Positions 10,041 to 63,522 of a stretch of 64,000 nt of DNA are shown in pieces; within the stretch, counting starts at the first letter, position 1; every line of letters starts with the position of its first letter. The notes under the pieces are model-generated. The model was not told where the DNA came from. It saw only the letters and a program-made list of their open reading frames with translations, and ran no database searches. The stretch is from contig JAMZAV010000074.1 of NCBI GenBank assembly GCA_024449915.1, positions 310,001 to 374,000 on the forward strand. The letters run 5' to 3'. Source of the stretch: Sweltsa coloradensis (Eukaryota > Arthropoda > Insecta > Plecoptera > Chloroperlidae). Both the position numbers and the translations under genes were made by a program.

Positions 10041-12499
10041 ATCATGTACCTAGCATACTTTATATGTACCATAATCATATACGTTCATGACCAAGCACAT
10101 AAAAGCATTTCATTATAAATGTACATTATGTACTTTAAATGTGTTCATTTATTGCCAAATTGCATCCTAATTCGCAAGTGGCAGTGTTTGATAATGGGTT
10201 CTAACCTACACTACATAGTGGACCAGTGTGTAGAAGACACTAAGAAAACCTTTAAACCAGCTGTATCACAAACTTGTCAACTTGATTATAGCACGGATTT
10301 CATGTTTAATTCCTTGTTTCAACGAGATAAAAGCTCATTGATTGTGATGGGCAACCATACATAAGAGTACTATTAAAGTATCTTAGATATCAAGGGATAT
10401 AGTCTCTTCAAGAACCTGTGCACTTATTACCTACTTATCTAATCATGTACTCAACAAGGTCATGTCATCAACGCTCAACTCTTTCAGTCGGCTAAAATAA
10501 AACGCGGGTAAACCGTATTCTACATGTGACACATGGCCCAAATAGGCCAAACCAACGCAATTGACGAGTGAGCGAAAACCAAGCAAAGATCGATATTTTT
10601 AAATAGGAAATGTAGCAATCAGTGGTATGGACAGTGCGAACACCCGCGTATCAACGCCAGAATCAATAAGGCCGAATCAGAACAACTTTAAATTTATTAT
10701 GTGCCTCGTTGCTAGGACGGCTCCCAAGTCACTGTTTACAAATTCCTAAGACAAGAACTGATGGACCTAAGTCCAAATCAGAAGTTAAAAAACTTCAGAC
10801 TTTAGCGGTATTCGAACTCTGGACCCTCTGCATTGGAAGCAGAGACGCTAACCACAAGACCAACGAGCCACACAATCGTTCATAAGACATCATGTTGTGC
10901 TTTGAGCACATTTTTAATCATTTGTCAGCAGTTCAAGTTCAGCACAAGTCCCAATCTTTCTGTTAAAAGGTCATTCTTATCAATAATTGTAAAGTTAAAA
11001 TGTAGATAAGTCCAAAGTGCTATACTTAGTTGTTTGCAAGACGAATATCCAATGTCCATACATATTAATATCTTGACCGGTTGAATGTAAACAAAATTAA
11101 AAGCTAACATTTTATTTAATATTGGTTTTGTCACCCCAAATGCAAGACATTGAGATACATTCGTATGAATATTTGATAAATTTGTAGTCATTAATAAGTA
11201 ACCTGCTTACTACCTAACTTATGCAAGTACCAAATTTTATGGGGAATACATTTTGAAATAATTTTTAAGCTTTCTAAGTTACTGGTTGGCCTATAAATGT
11301 ACTGTGAACGAACGTAAGCGATATTTGTTCAAGTATCCATTAGCAACATCACTTGCGCGTGGTGCTTCTGGTCATGGATCACTGATTGAAATAGAGGTCT
11401 TTGCATCACTTCCGTGATGACATAGTGCAAGAGCTTGAAACTCGGGAAAGTGCCTAGAAAAAAAACTGAAAGGTATCTGGAAATGAGGGCTGCCATTTTG
11501 CCAACCGAGATTTGAGTCATGGAATAGTACTGGTAAATCAACTACAACTGGTAGAGCTATATGCAACATATTTTCACTGTCGTCATTGATTTACAAATTT
11601 TAAATCGAATGGCAGAGAAAAAATAGATCTCTCACACTCTTTCAGTAACACTTGAAAAAATTAAAATTATGAATGAATATTGAATTGCTACTGTAAAACC
11701 AAAGATATGCTTGGTAAGAAATATTATTTTTGATGCTAACAAAAAAACATGTCCAATGGAGAGCATATAGTTGAAATTAACCATCAATATTCCTAGTTGC
11801 CACACAAACATGAGACTACATGCATGCATGTAATTGTAAATTGTATGCTTCATGTAAAATGGCAGCAATGGTGTATTCAAGTATAAATAGATAGTAAATA
11901 AATGAGTTATGAACAGGCTAGACATTAAACAAATAAAAATGTGTGGCTTAATTGGCAAATTAGTAAAGTAGGTCTGAGAAGAGGTTCCATTCCACTTACA
12001 GTTTCAGCTGATCCTAAGGTCCCTCATTTCTCTGAAGAATCCCAGAAGCATGAAACGTTCCGTGGATGAAGACATTTGAAATTATGGAGTCATCTCATCG
12101 CAAGTGAACATAGTACCGTGGTGTTGCACTCTCTTGGTTCTAATTTGTACTTTGGTACTTACAGATTTGTTCTCAAATAACCCGTTTCTTTGTCCCATCT
12201 CAACTAAAAGAGTGTCAGAGCTACGATAGACCTGCAGACATAGTATGCTCAACATTATTGATCTGTTCTGTTTGTATGCCATCTTGCTCATACTTAATTT
12301 CCACAAAAACAAGGAAAAGTTTGAGAAATAGAGTCATGATAGTCAACGCAGTCTCTAGCAAAATTTACAAATTAAAAGCTAGTTCTATATGATTTAATTT
12401 CAATAATTTACAAGTCATCTCAGAACACTAAATTTGTTCCTTATAGGCCTACAATAAATGTAAATAAACTATAAAGCTTGATTTAGTTAGGCCTACACA
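10041..12499. other. Intergenic, no recognised gene
   Basis: Apart from the tRNA-like stretch at 10800-10872, nothing recognisable is present. The open frames (for example 11632-11958 on the minus strand) are low in complexity, lack splice support and resemble no protein I know. Confidence 0.5.
10800..10872 (-). other. tRNA-like sequence (pseudogene or SINE head)
   Basis: On the minus strand it reads ggctcgttggtcttgtggtt with an A-box-like segment, then an anticodon-type hairpin CTCTGC-TTCCAAT-GCAGAG and a B-box-like AGAGTTCGAATAC. The anticodon stem is perfect. The acceptor stem does not close (expected ACGAGCC is absent) and the T stem is unpaired. It is therefore a decayed tRNA or tRNA-derived SINE. 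Confidence 0.45.
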
Positions 12500-13560
12500 A
12501 TGGATATATATATGATAAAAACAAAAATCTTGGGTAAAACCGCGTCGAAAATAAGATGAACCAGGGCAGAACCTGGGCGTCCACCGACGTTTCGTCTGTA
12601 CTACGTCAGACATTTTCAAGGTTGACTGTGACTCTACGGAGGTTGGAGTCACAGTGGTTGGCAAGCCACAGCGCCCGCCTTATATAGCCTCGGCTGAAGG
12701 TGCGGGGCGGCGAGGTTATATAGAAAATAGGTGCGGGGCGGCCAGGTCAAATCGTGAAAAGGTGCGGGGCGGCGATGTCATATCGAAAAAATATATACGG
12801 ATGGTGGCAATTGAGAAACAAAATACTAGCACAGCTTACTGTAGTGAAACCTTTTTAGTCCGGCTTCTTGTCATAGGGCCTGATTGGTTGTCTTTTGAAA
12901 TGTTATTTGTGCTTAGAATTATGGAATCTGAAATTTGCACCACCTCTGAGGGATTTGGCTGAATAGGTCTACGGACTACATTTCGAGGCATGAGTGCAGG
13001 TTTCCAAGCAAGAGGGAGGCTCTGGCTATCATCTCTTTTGTTCATGTTATTCGTCCGTTTCTCAATTTCCACAGATTCACGGATAATACGTGGCTTGAGC
13101 TGTTGTACAGGACAAATAGTTTTTGTTTTGTCAAAATCTATCACATGCAAGTAAGCTTTAGCATGTTGAGCCAGGGCTGATTTCTTGTCACCTGCTTTCA
13201 CAGCATTAGAGTGTTCATTTATCCTCACTGCTATGCGTCTGCCTGTTTGGCCTATGTACGTTTGATCGCAGTCGCCACAGGGAACCTCATAAACCCCTCT
13301 TTCTTCCAGATGAACAGAGTCCTTAGCACTTCTCAAAAAGGAGCTGATTTTTCTGTCAGTGGAGAAAATGGTTGGTTTGACTCCAACCTCCGTAGAGTCA
13401 CAGTCAACCTTGAAAATGTCTGATGTAGTACAGACGAAACGTCGGTGGACGCCCAGGTTCTGCCCTGGTTCATCTTATTTTTGACGCGGTTTTACCCAAG
13501 ATCCTTGTTTTTATCCTATGACGGGCCGCGAAAACCTACAACAATCCATATATATATATA
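12500..13560 (-). mobile_element. Penelope-like element remnant with inverted terminal copies
   Basis: About 130 bp at 12515-12660 and 13368-13516 are inverse copies (tcttgggtaaaaccgcgtcg on the left; gacgcggttttacccaaga on the right). Between them on the minus strand is an ORF with a GIY-YIG endonuclease domain. Penelope-like retroelements pair reverse transcriptase with GIY-YIG and carry pseudo-LTRs. Here the RT part is missing, so this is a 5'-truncated copy joined to an inverted terminal repeat. Confidence 0.8.
12836..13390 (-). pseudogene. GIY-YIG endonuclease C-terminus of a Penelope-like polyprotein
   Basis: The minus-strand frame reads RKISSFLRSAKDSVHLEER, then GVYEVPCGDC, QTYIGQTGRR and AVRINEHSNAV. 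These are the GVY...YIG core, the catalytic Arg region and the R-x-x-EH segment of Penelope-type GIY-YIG nucleases, with the CxxC pair that typifies this clade. About 100 further residues follow, ending KKVSLQ. No reverse transcriptase precedes it: the frame runs out of the inverted repeat at about 13390. It is a non-functional fragment, although the ORF itself is intact. Confidence 0.8.
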
Positions 13561-13643
13561 CACAATTTAATTACTCCCCTCCACCCCTTCCAATGGTGTC
13601 ATGGGGAGTATATGCCCAAAAAGAATTAATATTTACACCTCAG

Positions 13644-14060
13644 TAGGGATGCACATCAATACTTTTTATAGTAATCGATTATCGAAATAATCGCATGTCA
13701 TTATCGATAATATCCATATTACCAATAAAAAATTTAAGACCATTCTGGCATTCTGACATGGATGCAATCTCAAATGTGGTAAATGAAATTCAAAACAACA
13801 CAAACTCATGCCACTCGCTGCCTCGTCCGGTCTAGGTTGTCTTTGTTCTTGCCTCCCGCTATCGGCTTATTTGCTCCCAAACATTTATCTCGAGTAAGAC
13901 ACCTTGTGACCTATCTCTGTCTGCCTGTCCAAGCGGGAAATACAAATTACGTGTTTTGTGCCGTTTTCAAACAATTATTGATATTTTGATTATAGATAAT
14001 GAATTTTGATTATTGATTATCAAGATTTTATTCAATATTGATTATCGTGTGCATCCCTAC
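13644..14060. mobile_element. hAT-type miniature element with 8-bp TSD
   Basis: The ends are TAGGGATGCACA and TGTGCATCCCTA, perfectly inverted over 12 bp. Perfect 8-bp direct repeats CACCTCAG flank it (13636-13643, 14061-14068). The interior has repeated ATCGATTATCG-like palindromes. Confidence 0.9.
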
Positions 14061-14068
14061 ACCTCAGT

Positions 14069-17000
14069 ATGGGCCTACCTAAAAGAAAAAAATATCTTTA
14101 GAATATATGCTGTCTTGTACATGTCTTGCACAAACAAATACTAAACTCGTTCAATCCAAGTTGATTTACCAAATACCATAAATAAAAACCAGGTCTTACC
14201 GCAATAGCCAGGCATATAATAGCCTATAATAACTATATAATGATTACGTGGAGTTGAAGAAGGAAATGAGTTGCATACAATGGGTATGTGGAACAGTATA
14301 GCCAACTTAATACTTCATTGAAGGGAAACATAGATAGTAATATTAAATATTAATAATAATATTTAAAGCCATATGGAACTTATAAAAACAATTGGAGGAG
14401 ATACTTAGTACCTAGAAAATATAAATAAGTGTATGCAGCATTAGATTTTGTTTGCAAATATAACAGTTATTCGCGTTATCAATGAAATTAAAACATTTTA
14501 TAAAGTACCCCTACCCATTTCTGTACAAATTGGCTTAACTGTACATGAATATTATTATCATACATTTTTTTCAGGTGTTGAGTGGCAGCAATTACTACCA
14601 TTCTTTAATGATCAAATTAACCAATGAGTTTTATACAACTGTGAGGACGTCCCCAAGTACCGGTACCATTCTTTGATGATGATAACTAACTGATTTTTCT
14701 TTATATACCGGCAACTGTTGGGGTGGATAAAAAAAAAGATCTCAAAGAAATATTTTATTATAGTGACAAGAACCCAGTGCATACCTTTCAAATTTTTGCT
14801 AAATTCTAATTCCAGCAGGTAGCGTTTACGTATCATATGTACAGTATACCTGCAGTGAAATTAGGGGTGCCAATTCCACCACATTAATGCCAATGAAAAC
14901 TTAGGTTCCACATTGCTCACAATTATACCAGTAACTATGGATGCAAATTGCACAATTACAATTATAAGTACACCCGGGAGTCAGAAGTAAATCAAGGGGT
15001 ATTGTTGTCTACGTAATACCTAGCCCTTGATTTACTTCTGACGCCGGGTGTACATGACATTAATGTGGGATTCATTATGTAGTAGTGTATTCTTACAATA
15101 AAGCTTTAAGTTTAAGTGCAAGTTACAACAGTATAGTACAGTATTTACAGGGAAAGAAACTTTTCCATTGGCATGCACTCAATGCGCACTGAGATAACAT
15201 TGTTGTTGGTCTGCACTCAGCGAGTGCACCAATTTACAACAAGAAAACAACCAAAAGGCCTTCTGATTTTAGTACATAGTAAATTAGTAGTAAGTAGTAA
15301 ATTTCTTGGTAAATTTTAAGGTAAGGCGTTACCTTTTTCACAGTAGTTACTTTTAGCATTAAAAGTTAGGGGGTTAGGCCTACTATTTATAAGGAAATTA
15401 AAAATTATTGTTTCAAAAGTAACTAGTTTAAATGTTACTTTTACAACAATAATTTTAAAATATGCTTACAGGCAATTCAGCAAAAATAAATCCATGAGGC
15501 TGTTTCTGGTCAATAATCATCTAAATTCTAAATATACCCTACTCTTTCTTACAGTGATTTAATTCCTAGAATTCATACAGCAAAAATTAGCTGGTTGAAT
15601 GAAACCTTTTTGCAACATTAATGACAATCCATGATTTTAATAATTCATTTGAAGGTAATTGGCATGCACATTGTAACATTATTACTCATTATTTGTATGC
15701 ATTACACTTACCTACAGTAATTCCACTACCTAAGACAGTAGTAAAATTGGCAGTCTTTCGTACCTCACGTCGACAACACAAACAACTAAATCAAATTAGG
15801 AAGAAGCCATTTATTACTACAATAAAAGCCTACAATATTTATTTGAGCAAATTTGCCTTAAAGTAAGTATTAATGGGAGTTTTTTTTTTAAATGCTTCCC
15901 AACAATATTTCCTAAGTGACTTTTATAGTAACTTTTTCGACAAGGAACAAAAGTTACTTACGCAAGACTGACAGTGCCCTCCGACCGCAGTTCAGTTCAA
16001 AAGTAGAATGATCTACATTACCATTCTGATACCATGGATTTAAAAATTTCTTCAAAAGAATACATTACTTAATAGGGGCTTGTGATAACGATACTGTTTT
16101 TCCGGTTTACATTTTACGAGCGCCCATTTTTGTAAAACTGTCATTCATGTTGGCTCATTGTTGTTTTTACTGTACTTGGTTAAAATATTGTGTTGACTGA
16201 TATCGAAGTACAAGGTAAGGTAAGCAATATAATGAATAAGGAATTTATTTTTACAATAGGAAAGTAGGGCTAACGTAAAGTGTAGGCAATGCACTAGGCT
16301 TACGCGTAGGCCCAACGCCAAGGCACAGGCTACTAAAGCGCAAGCTGGGGCAAGGTCTGATCATGGACTGATGGAGACTGAACACATGGCATATAGGCTA
16401 TTAGGTAGACTACTTTTTGATAATGACGGAAACATAATTCCAACATACCATAGAATCTCTTGAAGATGGAACTGGGTCAGGAAATGCCTCAGTAGGACCT
16501 TGCCTATTCTTGAAATGTCTCGAGCAAATAGGTATAGACCTACGTTACATCGTCGGTCATTCCTTTTACAAAGAACAATCCACTGTATACATTCAATGCA
16601 CTGAATACATTTTCTTGTGTTGTGGTGCAAGAAGGGATCGATTATGAATATGATTAAATAAAATGTGAGACAAGGATTTGGAAAAGGCAAAAGTCTAATA
16701 CATTCTGTGGTGTCGTGTGAGCTCGTGTTGCAAATCATAAACACAAAAAAACTTATTCACTCACCCACCTTTTTTTTTCCGAGGCCTGCCACGAATAGGT
16801 AGTATTTTATTATACTTTAAATAAATGCAATATTAAAAAACACCACCAGAGGCAAGAATGTAAACACACAAACAACATTTAGTTTCTACCAAAACGGCGC
16901 CGAATTCCCACAATGCATTGTGCGCATTGCGAATTCCGTGTATTTAGCAAGGCCGTGTTTTAACCAGAGCCTGCTTCTCCCGGAGAGGTTGTAGACCCAT

Positions 17001-18142
17001 GCTAATAAACTAGCTCCAACGAAAGAATGCAGATGCTTTGTAGTGGTGGGGGTAGTATGAATGCGCGGTAAATGGAATGTCGCCTTTGTGTATGAAAGAG
17101 AAATATCTTTTAAAAACGCAAGCAAAAATTATCTGTGCTAGATCACAGAGTTCCTCCGTGTGCTAGATCCACGCTGAGCTAGGGTAAATAGAGTTGACAA
17201 AGTTGTTAGGTTGAGAAAACAATTTCGAGCTATCTGCATTCTTTCGTTGGGACCACTATACAAACACTCGCACTGAAAGTTCCAACTTCCAATGGAATAC
17301 AATTCTCAAATTTAGTGAGTAGGCCAAGAGTGCAGCCAGTGGAAAATGCCACCAGGCTGCATGACTATTCTATTACTTTAAGTGTAGCCCTATTACTTGC
17401 CGTTTAACTATGGATGGTAATAGGGTGTCCCAGTAACATTATTACTACTTCTGATTTACAGTGAAGAAGAAGGACTGTGCAAGATACTCTAGGTAGTATA
17501 GCACCTATTATTACTCACAAGGGAAAGTAGCTATGGATGCAAGTTTCATGCTGTTTGCAACTAATGGGATTCACATTGCACTATTATTGCAGGGAAACTT
17601 ACAGTTCTACTAGATTATATTTCATGCAAATCAGAAATTTTAAAAATTCAACTTGACCAGGGATCAAACCCGGCTTGCCGAGTTGGAATTACTACATTTC
17701 TCTACTCAGTGAACTGTATTAAATACAACAAATTCCCAACTAAATTAAATACAGAAATAAAATACTACTAGATGTTCAAGATGCATGATTTTCTGTTGAC
17801 TACGCATTGTATCATCAACCAGGAGGGGATAATGATAGCAATGGACTTGATTGTAGCTACTTACAAGTCACAACATTGCACAAAATTGCACTATTAACAC
17901 TGAAACCAACAAGACACACAAACTGACCTGCTAGTATGGGTAAATTCTCAAAAGACATATTCTATAATTAAGAGGAATATATCTACTGTGTTAAGTAATT
18001 TTCTTAATTTGTCTTTGTTTCATCTTGTTCCTTATCACGTCATAAATTACCTTTTCCTTTTTCCGTTTTAGGTGAGAACTGGGCTCTTGTCATTTAACTC
18101 GATTACAGATTTACTTGGTAATGATTTCTACAAAATAATTCT
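14069..18142. other. Intergenic, mostly unrecognised
   Basis: It holds the hairpin at 14968-15054, a tRNA-like B-box stretch near 17645-17690, and a segment near 15160-15235 resembling the ends of the element at 45834-46539 (actcaatgcgcactgag). I see no exons with splice signals or recognisable protein similarity. Confidence 0.5.
14968..15054. repeat. Short perfect-arm hairpin
   Basis: GTACACCCGGGAGTCAGAAG with taaatcaaggg is followed after about 25 bp by its inverse (cccttgatttacttctgacg, then ccgggtgtac). The arms are about 31 bp. Confidence 0.8.
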
Positions 18143-18150
18143 AGATTTAC

Positions 18151-19294
18151 TAGGGGTGTGCAAGTTCTGATTTTTTAGTTCAAGTCAAGTACAAGTACTA
18201 AAAATTACTCAGTATAGAGTCCAATTTGAGGCAGAATACTTTGACCTTCACTTCACTAACACTCTTCTATGTAGGCCTAGCCTACTATACCTCCATACAA
18301 TATTCATTTTATTTATTGATGTTAGTTTAAGTGTAGACTCCAATTGTGATGATTGTGAGTACCATTTTATTGATTTTTTTAAATTTTATCTCTTTCCCAG
18401 GGGATAAAGGGGATAATAAAAAGATGGGAAGTGAGATCAGTAAAAGGGTGGCCCAGGCAGAATCCTTTTATCAGCAAGTAAGGAAGTTACTTGGAACGAG
18501 GATTTCCCTAATGAATGAAGGTGTTTGGACAAGGTATACTATCTACCCATCCTTACATATGCTTCAGTGACCTGGACACTAGGAGCCGTAGATGCAAGTA
18601 GGATTCAAGCAGCTGAAATGAAGTTCGTAAGAAGCATAGCCGGAATATCGAAGTTAGACAAAATTAGAAGCCAAGAAATCAGGACAAAAGTTGGAGTTGA
18701 GAAGCTATTATTCAAAATTGGACGAGAAAGGTTGAGATGGTATGGACATGTCAGAAGAATGGGAGAAGAAAGATTCCAAGGACGAATTTGAAAGTGGGGA
18801 CAAAGTTAAAAGACGAGTCGGTAGACCAAGAGAGAAGTGGAAAGATCAAATAAGAAATGATATACAGGAAAGAGGTGAGAAGTGGGAAGAAGTCAAAGCA
18901 AGGAAACTGTGGGAAGACAGAAGTGGATGGCGTGAGCTGGTGGGAAGAAGGGCGAGTGAACCTGAAGAGGACATGACAGGCCTGGCAAGCCGGTGTTAAC
19001 AACTCATAAAAGGCCCTAGAAAATTGGTGGCTATAGCCACCCCCTGACCTAACTCAAGTTGGAAACAGGAGTCAGAATATATATATATATATATCTCTTT
19101 CCCAAAAATTCTAATCAAGTACCAAGGTTATGGCACAAAATGCTGTGTCTTCTTCTTTTCATATGCCCGGCAATAACAAAATTATACTACTATGTACATA
19201 TTTTATAAATATTTGAGTTCAAGTAGCAATTTATTTAGTGCAAGTCAAGTACCAAATACTCTACTCAAAATTTTGGGTACTATGCACACCCCTA
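18151..19294. mobile_element. hAT-type miniature element carrying a nested LINE
   Basis: The ends are TAGGGGTGTGCAAG and TATGCACACCCCTA. Perfect 8-bp direct repeats AGATTTAC flank it (18143-18150, 19295-19302). Its own sequence is rich in caagtcaagtac motifs. A LINE fragment at 18400-19091 was inserted later. Confidence 0.9.
18400..19091 (+). pseudogene. 5'-truncated LINE, 3' end of the RT ORF
   Basis: Frameshifted + frames read SKRVAQAESFYQQVRKLLG, then LPILTYASVTWTLGA, SRIQAAEMKFVRSIAGIS, RERLRWYGHVRRM and RRVGRPREKW. This is the usual C-terminal part of RTE-type or related endonuclease/reverse transcriptases. The tail ends in an (AT)n run. A 13-bp duplication TATCTCTTTCCCA (18387-18399 and 19092-19104) flanks it, marking target-primed insertion into the miniature element. 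Several frameshifts make it dead. Confidence 0.85.
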
Positions 19295-19302
19295 AGATTT
19301 AC

Positions 19303-20172
19303 ATTATAATTAGTAAATGCCTAGACAGATAAGCAACATGACTGATGCCACATGAAAAATAAATAATATTTCAACAACTTTAAGCAGCGGTACTGCCACC
19401 TCCATAATATGGAGGTCCAAACTAATCTGTTATCTGTGTCAACTGGTATGCTCTTCATTGGTAATAAATACATATGTAATATGGCTTGTACTGAGATCAC
19501 AAGGTAGACTTTATATTATACATAGCATCAGCCGCGGACAATTACAGTAGGCCTACCTATGTACTGAATGTTTTGGAAGCATATGAGTTTTAGAAGTAGA
19601 ACACATCCACAAAACAACAAAAGTGTTTCATTTTCTTTGAGATAATAGTTTCAGTTTGTCGTCATGAAACTTGTTTTCAGAACATGTTGCTCGACTGTCT
19701 AGGGCTCGATTCAAAAGTGGGCGGTAGCATAGAGCATCCTTGCCCACTCAACACAGACTTATTTATCTTCTTGTTCACGTGGCTTCCAGCACCCTACTCT
19801 CTCTTCTCTACTGTAGACCTCATGACCCATGTCAACCACTCTCCCTGAGCTTTCACCTTCTTCTACTAGATAACTACCTGGAAATTAACTTCAAACACAT
19901 TTCAAGTGAATGTATATTAATTTACTTCAACTTCGATCTCCAAAATTTAATCTATTCAGAATTCATGGCATGAAATTTCCACCTACAATGACAGGCCAGG
20001 CTTGCAAACACTTTCATTATTTTATCAGGCTGATTTAACCTAAAGAACCAACAGTTTTAAAAACTGCTCTTATTTGTGTGCTTGCCGGCTGTATTGCTTG
20101 CTTCGAGTGTGATTATTATTGATTGACAAATAACAATCTATCAAATATTCCATTATTTCTTCGGTAATTGCT
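19303..20172. other. 3' flank of UPF2 (likely 3' UTR and beyond)
   Basis: The UPF2 stop is at 20173-20175 on the minus strand, so its 3' UTR falls here. I found no convincing AATAAA on the minus strand close to the stop; an ATTAAA-type variant occurs near 19946-19951. No other gene is visible. Confidence 0.4.
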
Positions 20173-62053
<41,881 letters not shown>

Positions 62054-62065
62054 CCTGGGAAATAA
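62054..62065 (-). promoter_or_regulatory. Probable acceptor site just upstream of the UPF2 start codon
   Basis: On the minus strand ttatttcccag immediately precedes gATGG. This suggests that the start codon lies near the 5' end of an internal exon and that a noncoding first exon and promoter lie further upstream, above 62066 or outside the window. Confidence 0.5.
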
Positions 62066-62286
62066 ATAATTTACTATAGCAAAACAGTGGCAGTCGGTGG
62101 ATGATATTGTTGGGGGTACACAATATGCAGAAAGTATGACTGAGGAGTCTGGAGCCTGAGGGTGGCATTTATACCCTGAGTCTTTATCATTTTGTATGAG
62201 TTTTAAATCCTTTATAAGTTATGGCCCATTTACACTTCGGCAATCCCGCGAAGCGAAGGGGTGAACTTAGCTTGTTGACCGTTTAA

Positions 62287-63071
62287 AGTCTTGTTACACT
62301 ATCAACATGTTACGCAACATGTTGACTCAACTTGATTGACCAGATGTAGATAGCATTGAATGTGATGCTGCTGTCACACACTGAAATATGTTGACTCAAC
62401 ATGACGACCACGGCAATATGTTGACCAAGAGTTGAACAAGTTCAACTTTGAGAAATGTTGACCAGATTTGACGACGTTCAACAAATGGCTGACCGATATT
62501 TTGTCACGTGATTCATTTCGTTTAGTTATCCTGGTGTGGGCTATTATAAAGCAAATTTGTGGAAGAAAGACTTATTTATGCGAGTAATTTACACTGAAAA
62601 GTTAAAAATCGTACCCGTTTCGATAAGACACATAACAATAATGATGGGGTGAGTAAAAAATGGTAAAAAGTTTTCCCAAACGAGACTCGAACGGGACCCT
62701 TTGCGTGGTAGCCGAGCGTCTCACCGTTGACCAGCAGCTAACTGAATCCTGCGCCGCTTAGAGTGGTACTCATTAGCCCATCAGATACACACGCAGACTC
62801 GAGATAGGACATAAAAGCTTCGGGATGGCAATAACGACACTTTTAACTTTTTATCGATCTGCCAATACTTTTTTAATATTATTCACAGCTTTAATATGGC
62901 ATATGTACGTAATTAGTATCTATTTTGGTATGAACAGTTCGAAGTGGCAGTTCTCTCGACGGAATGTTCCAAATGTCCGTCAACAGTTGATGGAGGTGAC
63001 ACACAACAGAGTGTATCTTGTCAACAAGTGAGCAACAAGTTGTGTCAACATGTTGATAGTGTAACAAGACT
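62287..63071. mobile_element. Inner inverted-repeat element, ATGTTGAC-rich
   Basis: AGTCTTGTTACACTATCAAC with atgtt at left and the exact inverse at right. AACATGTTGAC motifs recur between 62300 and 62460. It contains the tRNA-like stretch at 62674-62750. Confidence 0.75.
62674..62750 (-). other. tRNA-like sequence (SINE or pseudogene)
   Basis: The minus strand reads tagctgctggtcaacggtga (A-box-like), then gacgctcggctaccacgcaa and a B-box GTCCCGTTCGAGTCTCG. The acceptor stem does not close and the anticodon arm is poorly paired. Likely a tRNA-derived SINE head. Confidence 0.45.
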
Positions 63072-63522
63072 TGTACACCACTGCAACGTTGCTTGGAGAC
63101 GCGAGGTCTGACAATTTGTTCCGTAAGTTAGGTTATGAATACCTATTACCTATGCACAATAATTAGGCAATGTTTTTACGCTTTTGAAGCATTTTTACAC
63201 ATCCCTATTTTTGTAAAAGGGATCAGCAGCATTCCAGACGCTGGCCTAATTTTCAATATAGCTTTTATAAGCTGAAAATCAAACTCAGGCTCCAGATAGT
63301 CATCCATGTTTCTTTGAGTAATTCCACTGCAATTTGTACAACTACAGTACCAGAAAATATGAGCTGTAAGGGGAGGAGCCAACAATTTGCTTCGGGAGAA
63401 GCGAACATTATTAATCCAAATTCAATTACAGGCGAAGGTCTCGCGGGTTCGCATGAAACTCAGCCTCTGATTGGTCAACGCGCCTTTGCGTCTCGCATCT
63501 TGCCGAAATGTGAATGGGCCAT

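Larger units (their letters stand above)
62221..63522. mobile_element. Foldback element upstream of UPF2
   Basis: ATGGCCCATTTACACTTCGG with caa at left is inverse to ttgccgaaatgtgaatgggc with cat at right. A second inverted pair lies inside (62287-62330 against 63030-63071). No transposase is visible. It sits 170 bp above the UPF2 start codon, so it is close to or inside the UPF2 5' region. Confidence 0.8.

Noticed and set aside
10800..10872. Functional tRNA gene
   Set aside because: The acceptor stem and T stem do not pair; only the anticodon arm is good.
11632..11958. 108-residue minus-strand ORF with hydrophobic stretches
   Set aside because: AT-rich composition makes hydrophobic codons common; no splice support or family resemblance.
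12500..13560. LTR retrotransposon
   Set aside because: The terminal copies are inverted, not direct, and the ORF is GIY-YIG, which fits a Penelope-like element instead.
17645..17700. Possible tRNA (minus strand, ccgggtttgatccctgg)
   Set aside because: Only a T-arm-like hairpin is present; no D or anticodon arm in place.
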